A DNA stretch of 64,000 nt from Bifidobacterium scardovii JCM 12489 = DSM 13734 (lineage in GTDB: Bacteria; Actinomycetota; Actinomycetes; Actinomycetales; Bifidobacteriaceae): positions 2,976,001 to 3,040,000 of the forward strand of contig NZ_AP012331.1 in NCBI RefSeq assembly GCF_001042635.1. Reading direction: 5' to 3'. The first letter of the stretch is position 1. Each line of letters starts with the position of its first letter. The translations under genes were made by a program, and so were the position numbers. Of the stretch, positions 35,370-44,668 are shown piece by piece. Below the pieces are notes generated by a model that saw only the letters and a list, made by a program, of their open reading frames with translations, was not told where the DNA came from and did no database searches.

Positions 35370-36637
35370 CAGGCGCCCGCCTTTGCCAACAGCTGATCAC
35401 CCTGCGTCTGAGCCTCCTTAAACGCCTCCCCAGCAGTCAGCTCATTAGACATGAACTTCTGTAAAGCTGGTGTGAGAGCCTTGCCCTCAACATCTGAATA
35501 ACCAGAAACAAGCGGTCTGGTACGCGCATAGTCAAGCGTTTTTACAAACGCCGCATACTTGTCATTCTTGGTGAAATACTCATTATTAGAAGCTTCGCGA
35601 TTCGCTGGGAACCAGCCGGAGATCTTCGCAAATTTCACACCGTTTTCTACGCTAGTAGACCACCATTTCATGAATTCCCATGCACCTTCAGACTGCTTTG
35701 CACCAGTCGGAATAACCAAGCCGAATCCTCCCATAATCGAGCTTTTATCTCCACCAGGGCCGGCCGGAGGTTCGGCAATAGCGTAGTTCAGCCCCTCGGC
35801 TTTATCAAGCGTCGGGATATCCCATGGCCCCGTCAGTTTCATTGCGGCATCACCTGCTGCGAATACATCATTGGTATCGGCAAATCCGTTGACGTATACC
35901 CCTGCGTCAAGCATACTTTTCCAAAAATTCAAAACCTCAAGACCAGAACTGCTATTGTATGCAGTTTTCTTACCATCCGCGCTCAGCAGCTCGCCTCCAG
36001 CCTGCCACAGCCACATATTGAATAGACCCGGATCATTAAGCAGAAATCCAGCCCGCGAAAGCTTGCCCGAATCATCTTTTATTGTCAGCTTCTTAGCAAC
36101 TTCAAGCAGCTCATCCCAAGTAGTTGGAGGAGTGGCGCCTGCCTGATTAAACAAATCCGCGTTGTAAGCCAACGAACGCACATCTACAAGCAGAGGAAGA
36201 CCATACAACTTGCCGCCCGACTCCATCTCGGCGATCGCCTGAGGATAGAACGCATCCAGATCAATAGCGTCCTTTTTAACAAACTCATCGATCGCCTGCA
36301 CCGCCCCTTTGGGCGCATATAGCGCAGTTTGATATCGATCCCACATCACCAGATCAGGCACCTGCCCACTCGCAATAGCAGTAAGCAGCTTTTGCTCCAC
36401 CTGTTCCTGTGCAACGTAGGAAACCTCATATTTCGACTGCGATTTATTGAAGGCTGCCGTCATTTGATTGATCTGGTCAACCTGATCGCCAGACCATGAT
36501 CCCCACATAGTTACGATCTGCTTACCGCCAGATCCCGTACTCTGATTCGCCGGAGATGACCCACAGCCCGCAAAAAGGAGAGACCCCGCCAAAGCCAATG
36601 ACGCAACTTGAATGAAACGCGACTGTCTTCCTGTCAT
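35369..36637 (-). CDS. Sugar-binding lipoprotein of the GH76 operon
   Basis: 422 residues with a signal ending LLFAGCGSS (lipobox). Family 1 solute-binding body (VTMWGSWSGDQVDQ, PDLVMWDRYQTALYA, MKLTGPWDIPTLDKA). Unusually it is third in the operon, after the two permeases, and directly coupled to the GH76 gene. Its ligand is probably an alpha-mannoside oligosaccharide if the enzyme call is right. Confidence 0.93.
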   Translation of the reverse strand: MTGRQSRFIQVASLALAGSLLFAGCGSSPANQSTGSGGKQIVTMWGSWSGDQVDQINQMTAAFNKSQSKYEVSYVAQEQVEQKLLTAIASGQVPDLVMWDRYQTALYAPKGAVQAIDEFVKKDAIDLDAFYPQAIAEMESGGKLYGLPLLVDVRSLAYNADLFNQAGATPPTTWDELLEVAKKLTIKDDSGKLSRAGFLLNDPGLFNMWLWQAGGELLSADGKKTAYNSSSGLEVLNFWKSMLDAGVYVNGFADTNDVFAAGDAAMKLTGPWDIPTLDKAEGLNYAIAEPPAGPGGDKSSIMGGFGLVIPTGAKQSEGAWEFMKWWSTSVENGVKFAKISGWFPANREASNNEYFTKNDKYAAFVKTLDYARTRPLVSGYSDVEGKALTPALQKFMSNELTAGEAFKEAQTQGDQLLAKAGA

Positions 36638-36734
36638 AATGTGTATTCCTTTCTATTGTGATGACCCGGCACGTCTTTGTGACGAACGGTGTCAAAAATT
36701 TGTTTATTAGCCCCAATTGATAAACTACAAATAT

Positions 36735-36759
36735 CTGACACCGATAAACCCGATGTCAG
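36735..36759 (-). other. Hairpin between permease and binding-protein genes
   Basis: CTGACA...TGTCAG arms extend to a 9-bp stem with one G-U pair. It lies between the MalG-type and binding-protein genes of the GH76 operon. Confidence 0.4.
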
Positions 36760-36806
36760 CAGTTATTTTTTCGTTACCGCCCTCATGCCATGCACGAGTC
36801 ACGGAT

Positions 36807-37703
36807 CTATTTGCCTCCCGTATGCGCAATCCCCTCGACGATCCACCGCTGCGAAAAAAGGAACAACAGCAAAACCGGGAGCATGGTCACCACTGTGCCA
36901 GCCATCAGAGGGCCATAATCAGTGCTGTAATTATTGGTAAAACCCGCTAGCCCAACTTGAACAGTCATCATCTTCGGATCGTTAAGCACAATCAGCGGCC
37001 ATAGAAAGTTGTTCCAACCCGACTGGAACGTAAGTAATCCAAGGACAGCTAAACCCGATTTAGCCAATGGTAAGTAGATTCTGAGAAATATTTGAAGCTC
37101 TCCCGCCCCATCGACACGCGCCGCTTCACCTAGCTCATCAGGTATCGACTCAAAAAATTGCTTCATAAAAAAGACCGCGAATGCGCCAGCCGCACCGGGC
37201 AGTATTACAGCCCAGTACGTATTGATAAGGCCCATGCCCCCATGTCCGCTGATGTCGTTGCCACCAATCAACGGTATTTGGCGCAATACCAAGAAAGTAG
37301 GGATCATAGTGACGATACTCGGAATCATCATCGATGCAAGATACACTAGAAACACGGCACGACGACCGCGGAATTCAAGTTTAGCAAGCGCATACCCCGC
37401 CATTGATCCAAGAAACAGGTTGCATACCACACCACCAACCGCAACGATCAATGTATTCACGAAATAGCGAGCGAACGGCACCGTGGTAAATACCTGGATA
37501 TAGTTATCAAGAGTTGGCGACCGTGGAATAAACGACAGCGCATCACGCAGAATCTCTCCAGCAGGTTTGAACGATGTGGCCAGAGTCCACAACAACGGAG
37601 CAACAGTCACAACGCTGATAACACACACTGCAATCCACCACACAAACGAACCGATCATGCGACGAGTTACCATCGTACTCATGGAGTGACAATGTCTGGT
37701 CAC
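36807..37703 (-). CDS. MalG-type sugar permease of the GH76 operon
   Basis: 298 residues. The start is a GTG at 37701-37703 that overlaps the preceding stop as GTGA and has AAGGAGG five bases upstream; an ATG seven codons later is the alternative. Six membrane segments; EAA loop DELGEAARVDGAGELQIF. CUT1 importer without its own ATPase. Confidence 0.92.
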   Translation of the reverse strand: MTRHCHSMSTMVTRRMIGSFVWWIAVCVISVVTVAPLLWTLATSFKPAGEILRDALSFIPRSPTLDNYIQVFTTVPFARYFVNTLIVAVGGVVCNLFLGSMAGYALAKLEFRGRRAVFLVYLASMMIPSIVTMIPTFLVLRQIPLIGGNDISGHGGMGLINTYWAVILPGAAGAFAVFFMKQFFESIPDELGEAARVDGAGELQIFLRIYLPLAKSGLAVLGLLTFQSGWNNFLWPLIVLNDPKMMTVQVGLAGFTNNYSTDYGPLMAGTVVTMLPVLLLFLFSQRWIVEGIAHTGGK

Positions 37704-38656
37704 GATTCCTCCTTGTTGGTGATACGCATATTGATAAGCGAAAACACAAAAATTATTGCGAACAATACAAAAGACAGAGCCGACGCATATCCCATCCGCA
37801 ATGCTCCGAAGCCACGGTCGTAGATGTAGTAGACGACAGTAACAGTGGAATTACCCGGGCCACCTTTAGTGAGAATGTAGGCCTGATCAAACACTTGGAA
37901 CGCACTGATGATCAGTTGCGTGGTAACAAGAAACAAAGTAGGGCGAATACTGGGCAAGACAACGTGCCAAAACACTTGGAATGCGTTTGCGCCGTCCAAG
38001 CGAGCTGCTTCGCGCAAGTTATTAGGCACACCTTGTAATCCGCCAAGAAAAATGATCATGTTAGTGCCAAAGCCAGCCCACACATTCATGATCACGATTG
38101 CAATCATCGCCCAGTGCGAGTCATATAGCCAAGCCGGCCCCTGAATACCGAACCAACCGAGCGCAGCATTGAGCAAACCTTTCTGAGGATTAAGCACCCA
38201 ATACCAGATCGTTGCAGTCGCCACCGTAGAGGAGACGACCGGCACATAAAAGAGCGTACGAAACAATTTAGCAATACGCACATTCCGATTAAGCAGAAGA
38301 GCAGCGCCCAAAGCCACGATCAGGCCAAGCGGCACGAACAACAGCGTATAAAATACCGTATTCCTGATGGCAGTCCAAAAAAAAGGGTCCCGCACGATTT
38401 CAGCATAATTGGATAATCCAATCCATCGTGGAGATTGGACAATCGAGTAGTCAGTCAAACTCACGACCGCAGCAACCATAAACGGCACTACTGTGAACAA
38501 CACGAACAACACACCAGGAATAAAAAGAAACAGCCAAGCAGCCCGCCTTTGATGTCTCGACAACGCGCCATCACGATCTTTAGCGACCACCAATAGTTTT
38601 CGATGATTCTGGTTCCGCCGCTGTCTATCCGGCATACCATCTTCGACGACTCCCAC
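37700..38656 (-). CDS. MalF-type sugar permease of the GH76 operon
   Basis: 318 residues; GTG start at 38656 with AAGGAGG upstream. A basic 40-residue tail leads to six membrane segments, with EAA loop NNLREAARLDGANAFQVFW. It is the first gene of the operon. Codon choice is AT-richer than in the rest of the window, in line with acquisition of the block 33088-38656. Confidence 0.92.
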   Translation of the reverse strand: MGVVEDGMPDRQRRNQNHRKLLVVAKDRDGALSRHQRRAAWLFLFIPGVLFVLFTVVPFMVAAVVSLTDYSIVQSPRWIGLSNYAEIVRDPFFWTAIRNTVFYTLLFVPLGLIVALGAALLLNRNVRIAKLFRTLFYVPVVSSTVATATIWYWVLNPQKGLLNAALGWFGIQGPAWLYDSHWAMIAIVIMNVWAGFGTNMIIFLGGLQGVPNNLREAARLDGANAFQVFWHVVLPSIRPTLFLVTTQLIISAFQVFDQAYILTKGGPGNSTVTVVYYIYDRGFGALRMGYASALSFVLFAIIFVFSLINMRITNKEES

Positions 38657-38704
38657 GATGCCTCCTTGTCACCTCATTGTGAATTTAATTATATTATTAA
38701 AATG

Positions 38705-38727
38705 ATTATATATCAAATATATATAAT
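38705..38727. promoter_or_regulatory. AT-rich inverted repeat before the GH76 operon
   Basis: ATTATATAT and ATATATAAT are 9-bp inverted arms around CAAAT, about 50 bp before the first permease start. It may be the operator or promoter of the operon. It is not the same sequence as the palindrome at 33088, so a link to that regulator is unproven. The remainder of 38657-38910 is AT-rich with no gene. Confidence 0.4.
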
Positions 38728-38910
38728 ATGTATACTTAATTACGGCGTGTCGCACGGCATCTTCATGACACATTTTTTATCTAAAACACATCGTCATCAA
38801 GATGCCCACAAACAACTCGACAATACATAAACCCAAGCACGCGGACAAAATGCGGGCCCATCGATGTATAATCTCAGCCCAGCCATCGGCAAAAAGACTG
38901 CTCTGACATA

Positions 38911-38951
38911 AAAAAACAAAGGGCCGCCACATTACATGCAGCAACCCTTTG
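38911..38951 (-). terminator. Terminator of the HAD phosphatase gene
   Basis: On the minus strand CAAAGGG pairs with CCCTTTG across a 21-nt loop and is followed by seven T. It lies 35 bp after the HAD stop. Confidence 0.7.
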
Positions 38952-38985
38952 GATTCAATCTCTATACAGCGCCTCAGCCGCTCGC

Positions 38986-39669
38986 TTATTCGGCAACGCC
39001 GCCCACGCGCCGGCGCACGAACGCGTCAAGCGTCGCGGCGGTCACGCCGTCATAGGAATCGATCGACGCGAACTGCGGGCCGTTCGAGGTGTCGGTCTGG
39101 ATGTAGCCGGTCTGCGCGATCGTGGTGGCGCCGGACGCGGCAGCGGAGGTCAGGCCGCTCATCGAATCCTCAAGCGCCACGCAATAGGCCATGTCTTCGG
39201 GAGCGACGCCGATCAGCTTCGCCGCAGCCAGATACGGAGCCGGCGAGGGCTTCTTCTCCACATCGTCGTCACCGCAGACGAATCCGGCGAAAGCGCCCTC
39301 CGGAGCCTGATCCACCAATCCCTGCGCCAGATGGCGCGGCGACGTGGTGACCAGCACCGAGGGAACGCCCGCCTCCACCAGTGAGCGCAGCACGTCGGTC
39401 ACGCCGGCGATCCACGGCATATGCGCGGCTTCGGCGCGCGCCACGTAGTCGATCATGCCCTTGCCGATCTCATCGACCGACAGCTGGCAACCGTGATCCA
39501 CCATGCGCTGGGCCACCTGCGGCACGGGGGTGCCGGAGCCGGCCCATGCGAGATCCTGATCCCAGTATCCGCCGTGAGCGGCGGCGATCTCCATCTCGCC
39601 GGCATGCCAGTAGGGCTCCGAGTCGATCAGCGTACCGTCCATATCCCAGAACACGACTTTGAGCATCAT
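38986..39669 (-). CDS. HAD-superfamily sugar phosphatase or phosphoglucomutase-like protein
   Basis: 227 residues from the ATG pair at 39669/39666, preceded by GAAAGGTG. Motif I is FWDMDGTLIDSEP, with the nucleophile and general-acid aspartates; motif II is VLVTTSPRHLAQG; motif III/IV region is GDDDVEKKPSPAPY and ALEDSMSG. This is the beta-phosphoglucomutase/sugar-phosphatase subgroup, cytoplasmic. Its gene follows hspR by 236 bp and probably has its own promoter; no clear pathway link to the heat-shock operon. Confidence 0.88.
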   Translation of the reverse strand: MMLKVVFWDMDGTLIDSEPYWHAGEMEIAAAHGGYWDQDLAWAGSGTPVPQVAQRMVDHGCQLSVDEIGKGMIDYVARAEAAHMPWIAGVTDVLRSLVEAGVPSVLVTTSPRHLAQGLVDQAPEGAFAGFVCGDDDVEKKPSPAPYLAAAKLIGVAPEDMAYCVALEDSMSGLTSAAASGATTIAQTGYIQTDTSNGPQFASIDSYDGVTAATLDAFVRRRVGGVAE

Positions 39670-39680
39670 GCGGGCACCTT

Positions 39681-39739
39681 TCTCATTCGCGCTCATTCGC
39701 AATGGTTCGCAATGGTTCGCAATGGTCGCAATGATTCGC
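39681..39739. repeat. Short tandem repeat of about 10 bp
   Basis: Copies of AATGGTTCGC (with ATTCGC, AATGGTCGC and AATGATTCGC variants) are repeated four to six times just upstream of the HAD start. Such repeats can vary in number by slippage. The rest of the 236-bp gap shows nothing else. Confidence 0.65.
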
Positions 39740-39905
39740 ACTGCTTACCGGAATTGCGCTGGCTCTATCTCATCAAACCTCACGGACGAACGGCACAGGC
39801 GGACGGTGCGAGCAAGCCCCACGGACGAGCCATCCGGGCACAGGCAAGCGCCGCAACCCCGCGATCCGCCTCAACCGCCCGCACACCCGGCCGCTCAGTC
39901 TTCGG

Positions 39906-40460
39906 TCACTCGTCGACCACCACGAGATCCGTGTCCATATCGCCGAGATCGTCGCGAGACGCGGTGATCTGCAACGGCTTGTTGCTGCCCCGGCGCCACA
40001 CGCGGTAGAACCGCGAACGTGCCTGACGCACCTCGACCACTTCGCCGTCGATGCCGGCCTCGAACACGCTGTTGCCTTCGAGGCGCCGGCGCAGGTGCCT
40101 GTTCTGCCGCCGCAGCTGCCGGTTCTCCTCCTGCAGGGAGAGAATGCGCGTGACGCCGGCCAGATTGATGCCCTCATCCTGGCTCAGCCGCTGCGCCTGC
40201 GTCAGCCGATCGATATCGCGCAGCGTGTATCGACGTGCCCCTCCTTCGGTGCGCCTCGGCACGACCAGCCCAAGACGGTCGTACTGGCGGAGCGTCTGCG
40301 GGTGGATTCCCGCCAACTGCGCCGCCTGGCCGACCGTGAACACCGACATCTCCACATTGAGACCCAGCGCATCGACGGCATCGAGATCGGCCTGACCGGA
40401 GACAAGCGCGGCGGCACATGCCGTGTATGCCCGTCTGATCTCCTGTGCAATCCTCGCCAT
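39906..40460 (-). CDS. hspR: HspR heat-shock repressor, MerR family
   Basis: 184 residues from ATG 40460; ATG 40469 is nearer the AAAGGGG site but only two bases from it. After about 35 variable residues comes the MerR helix-turn-helix (FTVGQAAQLAGIHPQTLRQYDRLGL) and a wing (EGGARRYTLRDIDRL), then a long basic coiled coil. HspR represses dnaK-type operons by binding HAIR inverted repeats; a HAIR-like site is present before dnaK at 44432. As last gene of dnaK-grpE-dnaJ-hspR it closes the feedback loop. Confidence 0.94.
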   Translation of the reverse strand: MARIAQEIRRAYTACAAALVSGQADLDAVDALGLNVEMSVFTVGQAAQLAGIHPQTLRQYDRLGLVVPRRTEGGARRYTLRDIDRLTQAQRLSQDEGINLAGVTRILSLQEENRQLRRQNRHLRRRLEGNSVFEAGIDGEVVEVRQARSRFYRVWRRGSNKPLQITASRDDLGDMDTDLVVVDE

Positions 40461-40507
40461 AGCGCTCATCCCCTTTCATAAGCATGCATGTCATTAATGA
40501 TTAATGA

Positions 40508-40600
40508 GGGCGGATGGGATCGCATATCCCGTATGCGACCCCATCCGCCCATATTCCATGGTTCCCGGATTGCCCCGGGAACCATGCGGGGCATCGCCCC
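40508..40600 (-). other. Three consecutive hairpins between dnaJ and hspR
   Basis: A 19-bp stem with one mismatch (40508-40550, 5-nt loop), a perfect 12-bp stem CATGGTTCCCGG (40557-40586) and a 5-bp stem (40588-40600) fill the gap. No T-run follows. They may slow readthrough or mark a processing site so that less hspR than dnaJ is made. Confidence 0.7.
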
Positions 40601-40630
40601 GTAGCCGTAGCGTCAGCCAGCCGTGGCGTC

Positions 40631-41662
40631 TCAGCCGCGTTCGCCGGCGATCGCGTCGGCGAAATCACCGGAGGCCTTGTCGAACTCCTTGGCGGCGTGC
40701 TTGAGCGCCAGCCCCGGCTTGGCCGGGATGCGGATCTGCACGCGGCCGACCAGGTCGCCCGTCGAGTTGCCCACATGCACGCCCTTGCCGGACACATGGA
40801 CCTCGGCGCCGCTGGACGAGCCGGCAGGAACCTTGAAGGTGACGGTCTCGCCGTCAATGTCCTTCACCTCGACCTTCGCGCCGGACACGGCTTCATCCAC
40901 GGTCACCGGCAGGTCCATGACCAGATCGTGCCCGCGCATGGCAAACTTCGGGTCCTCGGCCACGTTCACCGTCAGATACAGGTCGCCGGCCTTGCCACCG
41001 TTGCGGCCGGGCTTGCCCTTGCCGCCCAAGCGGATCTTCTGCCCTTCCTTGACTCCGGCGGGGATGTGGGTCTTGAACTTCTTGCCGCCCATGCTCAGGG
41101 ACACGGTGGCGCCCTTGACCGCCTGACGGAACGTCAGATTGATCTTCGAGTTGCGGTCCTCGCCGTCTTCGGGCTTCGGCGCGGCCTGGTATTCGGAATA
41201 CGGATCACCCCCGGCGTATCCGCCATATCCGCCGCCCTGCGTGCCGGCGCCGCCGCCGAACATCGAGAACAGATCGTTGAGATTCGGCTGGCCGCCGCCC
41301 GAGGTGCTGAACCGGATACGGGACCCGCCAGCGCCGCTGCCGCCGCCGAACATCGAGCCGAAAACGTCGGAGAAACCGGACGCGTCGAACCCGCCTGTAC
41401 CGGACCCGCCGGCGAAGCGGGCGCCGCCCATGCCGAACTGGCGGATCGCGTCGTACTTCTGGCGCGTTTCCTTGTTGTTGAGCACGTCGTACGCCTCGGA
41501 GATGTCCTTGAACTTCTCCTCGGCCTCCTTGGTCTGGTTCAGATCGGGATGGTACTTGCGGGCCAGCTTGCGGTACGCCTTGGTGATTTCGGAGTCCGAG
41601 GCGTCTTTGGAGACACCGAGGACTTTGTAGAAGTCTTTGCTCAGCCATTCATTTTCAGCCAT
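40631..41662 (-). CDS. dnaJ: DnaJ co-chaperone without zinc-finger domain
   Basis: 343 residues. The J-domain covers residues 9-75 with the HPD motif (KYHPDLNQ) that stimulates DnaK ATPase. A long glycine/phenylalanine-rich linker follows ([18 protein letters not shown], then [19 protein letters not shown]), and two C-terminal substrate domains. There are no CxxCxGxG motifs, so this is a type II, CbpA-like DnaJ. It is encoded between grpE and hspR. Confidence 0.93.
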   Translation of the reverse strand: MAENEWLSKDFYKVLGVSKDASDSEITKAYRKLARKYHPDLNQTKEAEEKFKDISEAYDVLNNKETRQKYDAIRQFGMGGARFAGGSGTGGFDASGFSDVFGSMFGGGSGAGGSRIRFSTSGGGQPNLNDLFSMFGGGAGTQGGGYGGYAGGDPYSEYQAAPKPEDGEDRNSKINLTFRQAVKGATVSLSMGGKKFKTHIPAGVKEGQKIRLGGKGKPGRNGGKAGDLYLTVNVAEDPKFAMRGHDLVMDLPVTVDEAVSGAKVEVKDIDGETVTFKVPAGSSSGAEVHVSGKGVHVGNSTGDLVGRVQIRIPAKPGLALKHAAKEFDKASGDFADAIAGERG

Positions 41663-41706
41663 GAGTATCTCCTTTCAGTCATAAAGTGCATAAAGCCTTG
41701 TTCGAG

Positions 41707-41742
41707 ATTCCGGCTCCCCCTTGTGTGAGGGGGAGCCGGAAT
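41707..41742 (-). other. Hairpin between grpE and dnaJ
   Basis: A perfect 14-bp stem ATTCCGGCTCCCCC with an 8-nt loop begins 4 bp after the grpE stop. No T-run on the coding strand, so processing or attenuation is more likely than full termination. Confidence 0.7.
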
Positions 41743-41746
41743 GCCA

Positions 41747-42430
41747 TCAGTTCTTCGGGGAGGCGACGACCACGCGGGCGGCGCGGATCACCCGGTCGCC
41801 GATGCGGTATCCGGCCTCGACCACCGTATCGACGGTGTCCTTCTCGGCCGCATCGTCCGGCTTGTGCAGGATCGCCTCATGCTTGGTGGGGTCGAACTCC
41901 TCGCCCTTCTCGCCGAACTTCTCGACGCCGAACTTCTCGAACGCCTTGTCGATCTTCGTGGACACGGCCTTGAAGGAGTCGTCCATCTCGCTGTGCTCGC
42001 GGATGCGGTCGATATCGTCGAGCGCCGGCAGCAGCGCGGTCAGCACGTCGATGATGCCGTGCTGGCGGAAACGCTCCTGCTCCTTCTGCGCGCGGTTGCG
42101 GTAGTTGATGAACTCCGCGCGCTCGCGCTGCAGGGCGTCGAGATACTCGGCAGCTTCCTTCTTCGCCTTGCCCAGAGGGGTCAGGGTATCGTCGGAGGAA
42201 TCGGAGGATGCGGGGGCATCGGAGTCAGAGGACTTGGCGTCCGCCGAATCCGCAGCGGGCGCAGCCGCGTCGGCCGTCTGCCCGGCTCCGGACCCGCCGT
42301 TCCCGGCAGTCCCCTGATCGGCGGAACCCGCGGCGGGGTCGGACCCGCCGGCAGGGCCGGCCTGCCCAGCGGACAGATCGTCCGCGTTGGGCAGGTCGTT
42401 CAGGTAATCATCCTTGTTGAAGTCGGACAT
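41747..42430 (-). CDS. grpE: GrpE nucleotide-exchange factor
   Basis: 227 residues. The first 80 are a disordered Ala/Ser/Gly/Asp-rich tail; the coiled coil holds RERAEFINYRNRAQKE and the beta-domain ends VVEAGYRIGDRVIRAARVVVA, the GrpE signature. It swaps ADP for ATP on DnaK. The gene starts 2 bp after dnaK ends. Confidence 0.95.
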   Translation of the reverse strand: MSDFNKDDYLNDLPNADDLSAGQAGPAGGSDPAAGSADQGTAGNGGSGAGQTADAAAPAADSADAKSSDSDAPASSDSSDDTLTPLGKAKKEAAEYLDALQRERAEFINYRNRAQKEQERFRQHGIIDVLTALLPALDDIDRIREHSEMDDSFKAVSTKIDKAFEKFGVEKFGEKGEEFDPTKHEAILHKPDDAAEKDTVDTVVEAGYRIGDRVIRAARVVVASPKN

Positions 42431-42432
42431 GA

Positions 42433-44316
<1,884 letters not shown>

Positions 44317-44431
44317 AATGTGTGCTCCTTACCTGAAGTATTCGTTTACGTTGCTCGCTCAAGTCTCGGAACACCCGGACATGCCGCCCGGATTCCTCGT
44401 CTCGAGGTTGCCCTCGTTTTGTCTTCCAAAA

Positions 44432-44464
44432 CTTGAGCCTACACTACTCAACTTTCGAATGCAA
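44432..44464 (-). promoter_or_regulatory. dnaK promoter with HAIR-like HspR site
   Basis: On the minus strand TTGCAT (-35, 44459-44464), a 17-bp spacer and TAGGCT (-10, 44436-44441) precede dnaK. Between and over them lies CTTGAGC-N7-ACTCAAC (44432-44452), a close match to the HAIR consensus CTTGAGT-N7-ACTCAAG. Binding by HspR would block the promoter. A lone GCTCAAG half lies at 44357. Confidence 0.75.
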
Positions 44465-44527
44465 ACTTTTATTCCCGCTTCTTTGAAATTTTTTTGGGCA
44501 AGCCGGACACCCCTCTTCACGACGAAC

Positions 44528-44572
44528 AGGGCCGCAGCCCTCTCCCGATAAACGGGAGGGAACTGCGGCCCT
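44528..44572 (-). terminator. Strong hairpin downstream of phoA
   Basis: AGGGCCGCAG pairs with CTGCGGCCCT and an inner CTCCCG pairs with CGGGAG. It lies 97 bp beyond the phoA stop and separates it from the dnaK promoter. No T-run follows. Confidence 0.6.
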
Positions 44573-44668
44573 GATCCTTACTCGTACCGTGATGCGCCCA
44601 GTGGCACTCTCAGCGCAACGCGGTCACGGTTATCGGCGCACGCTCCTGCCGGAGCGCACGCGGGTCAT

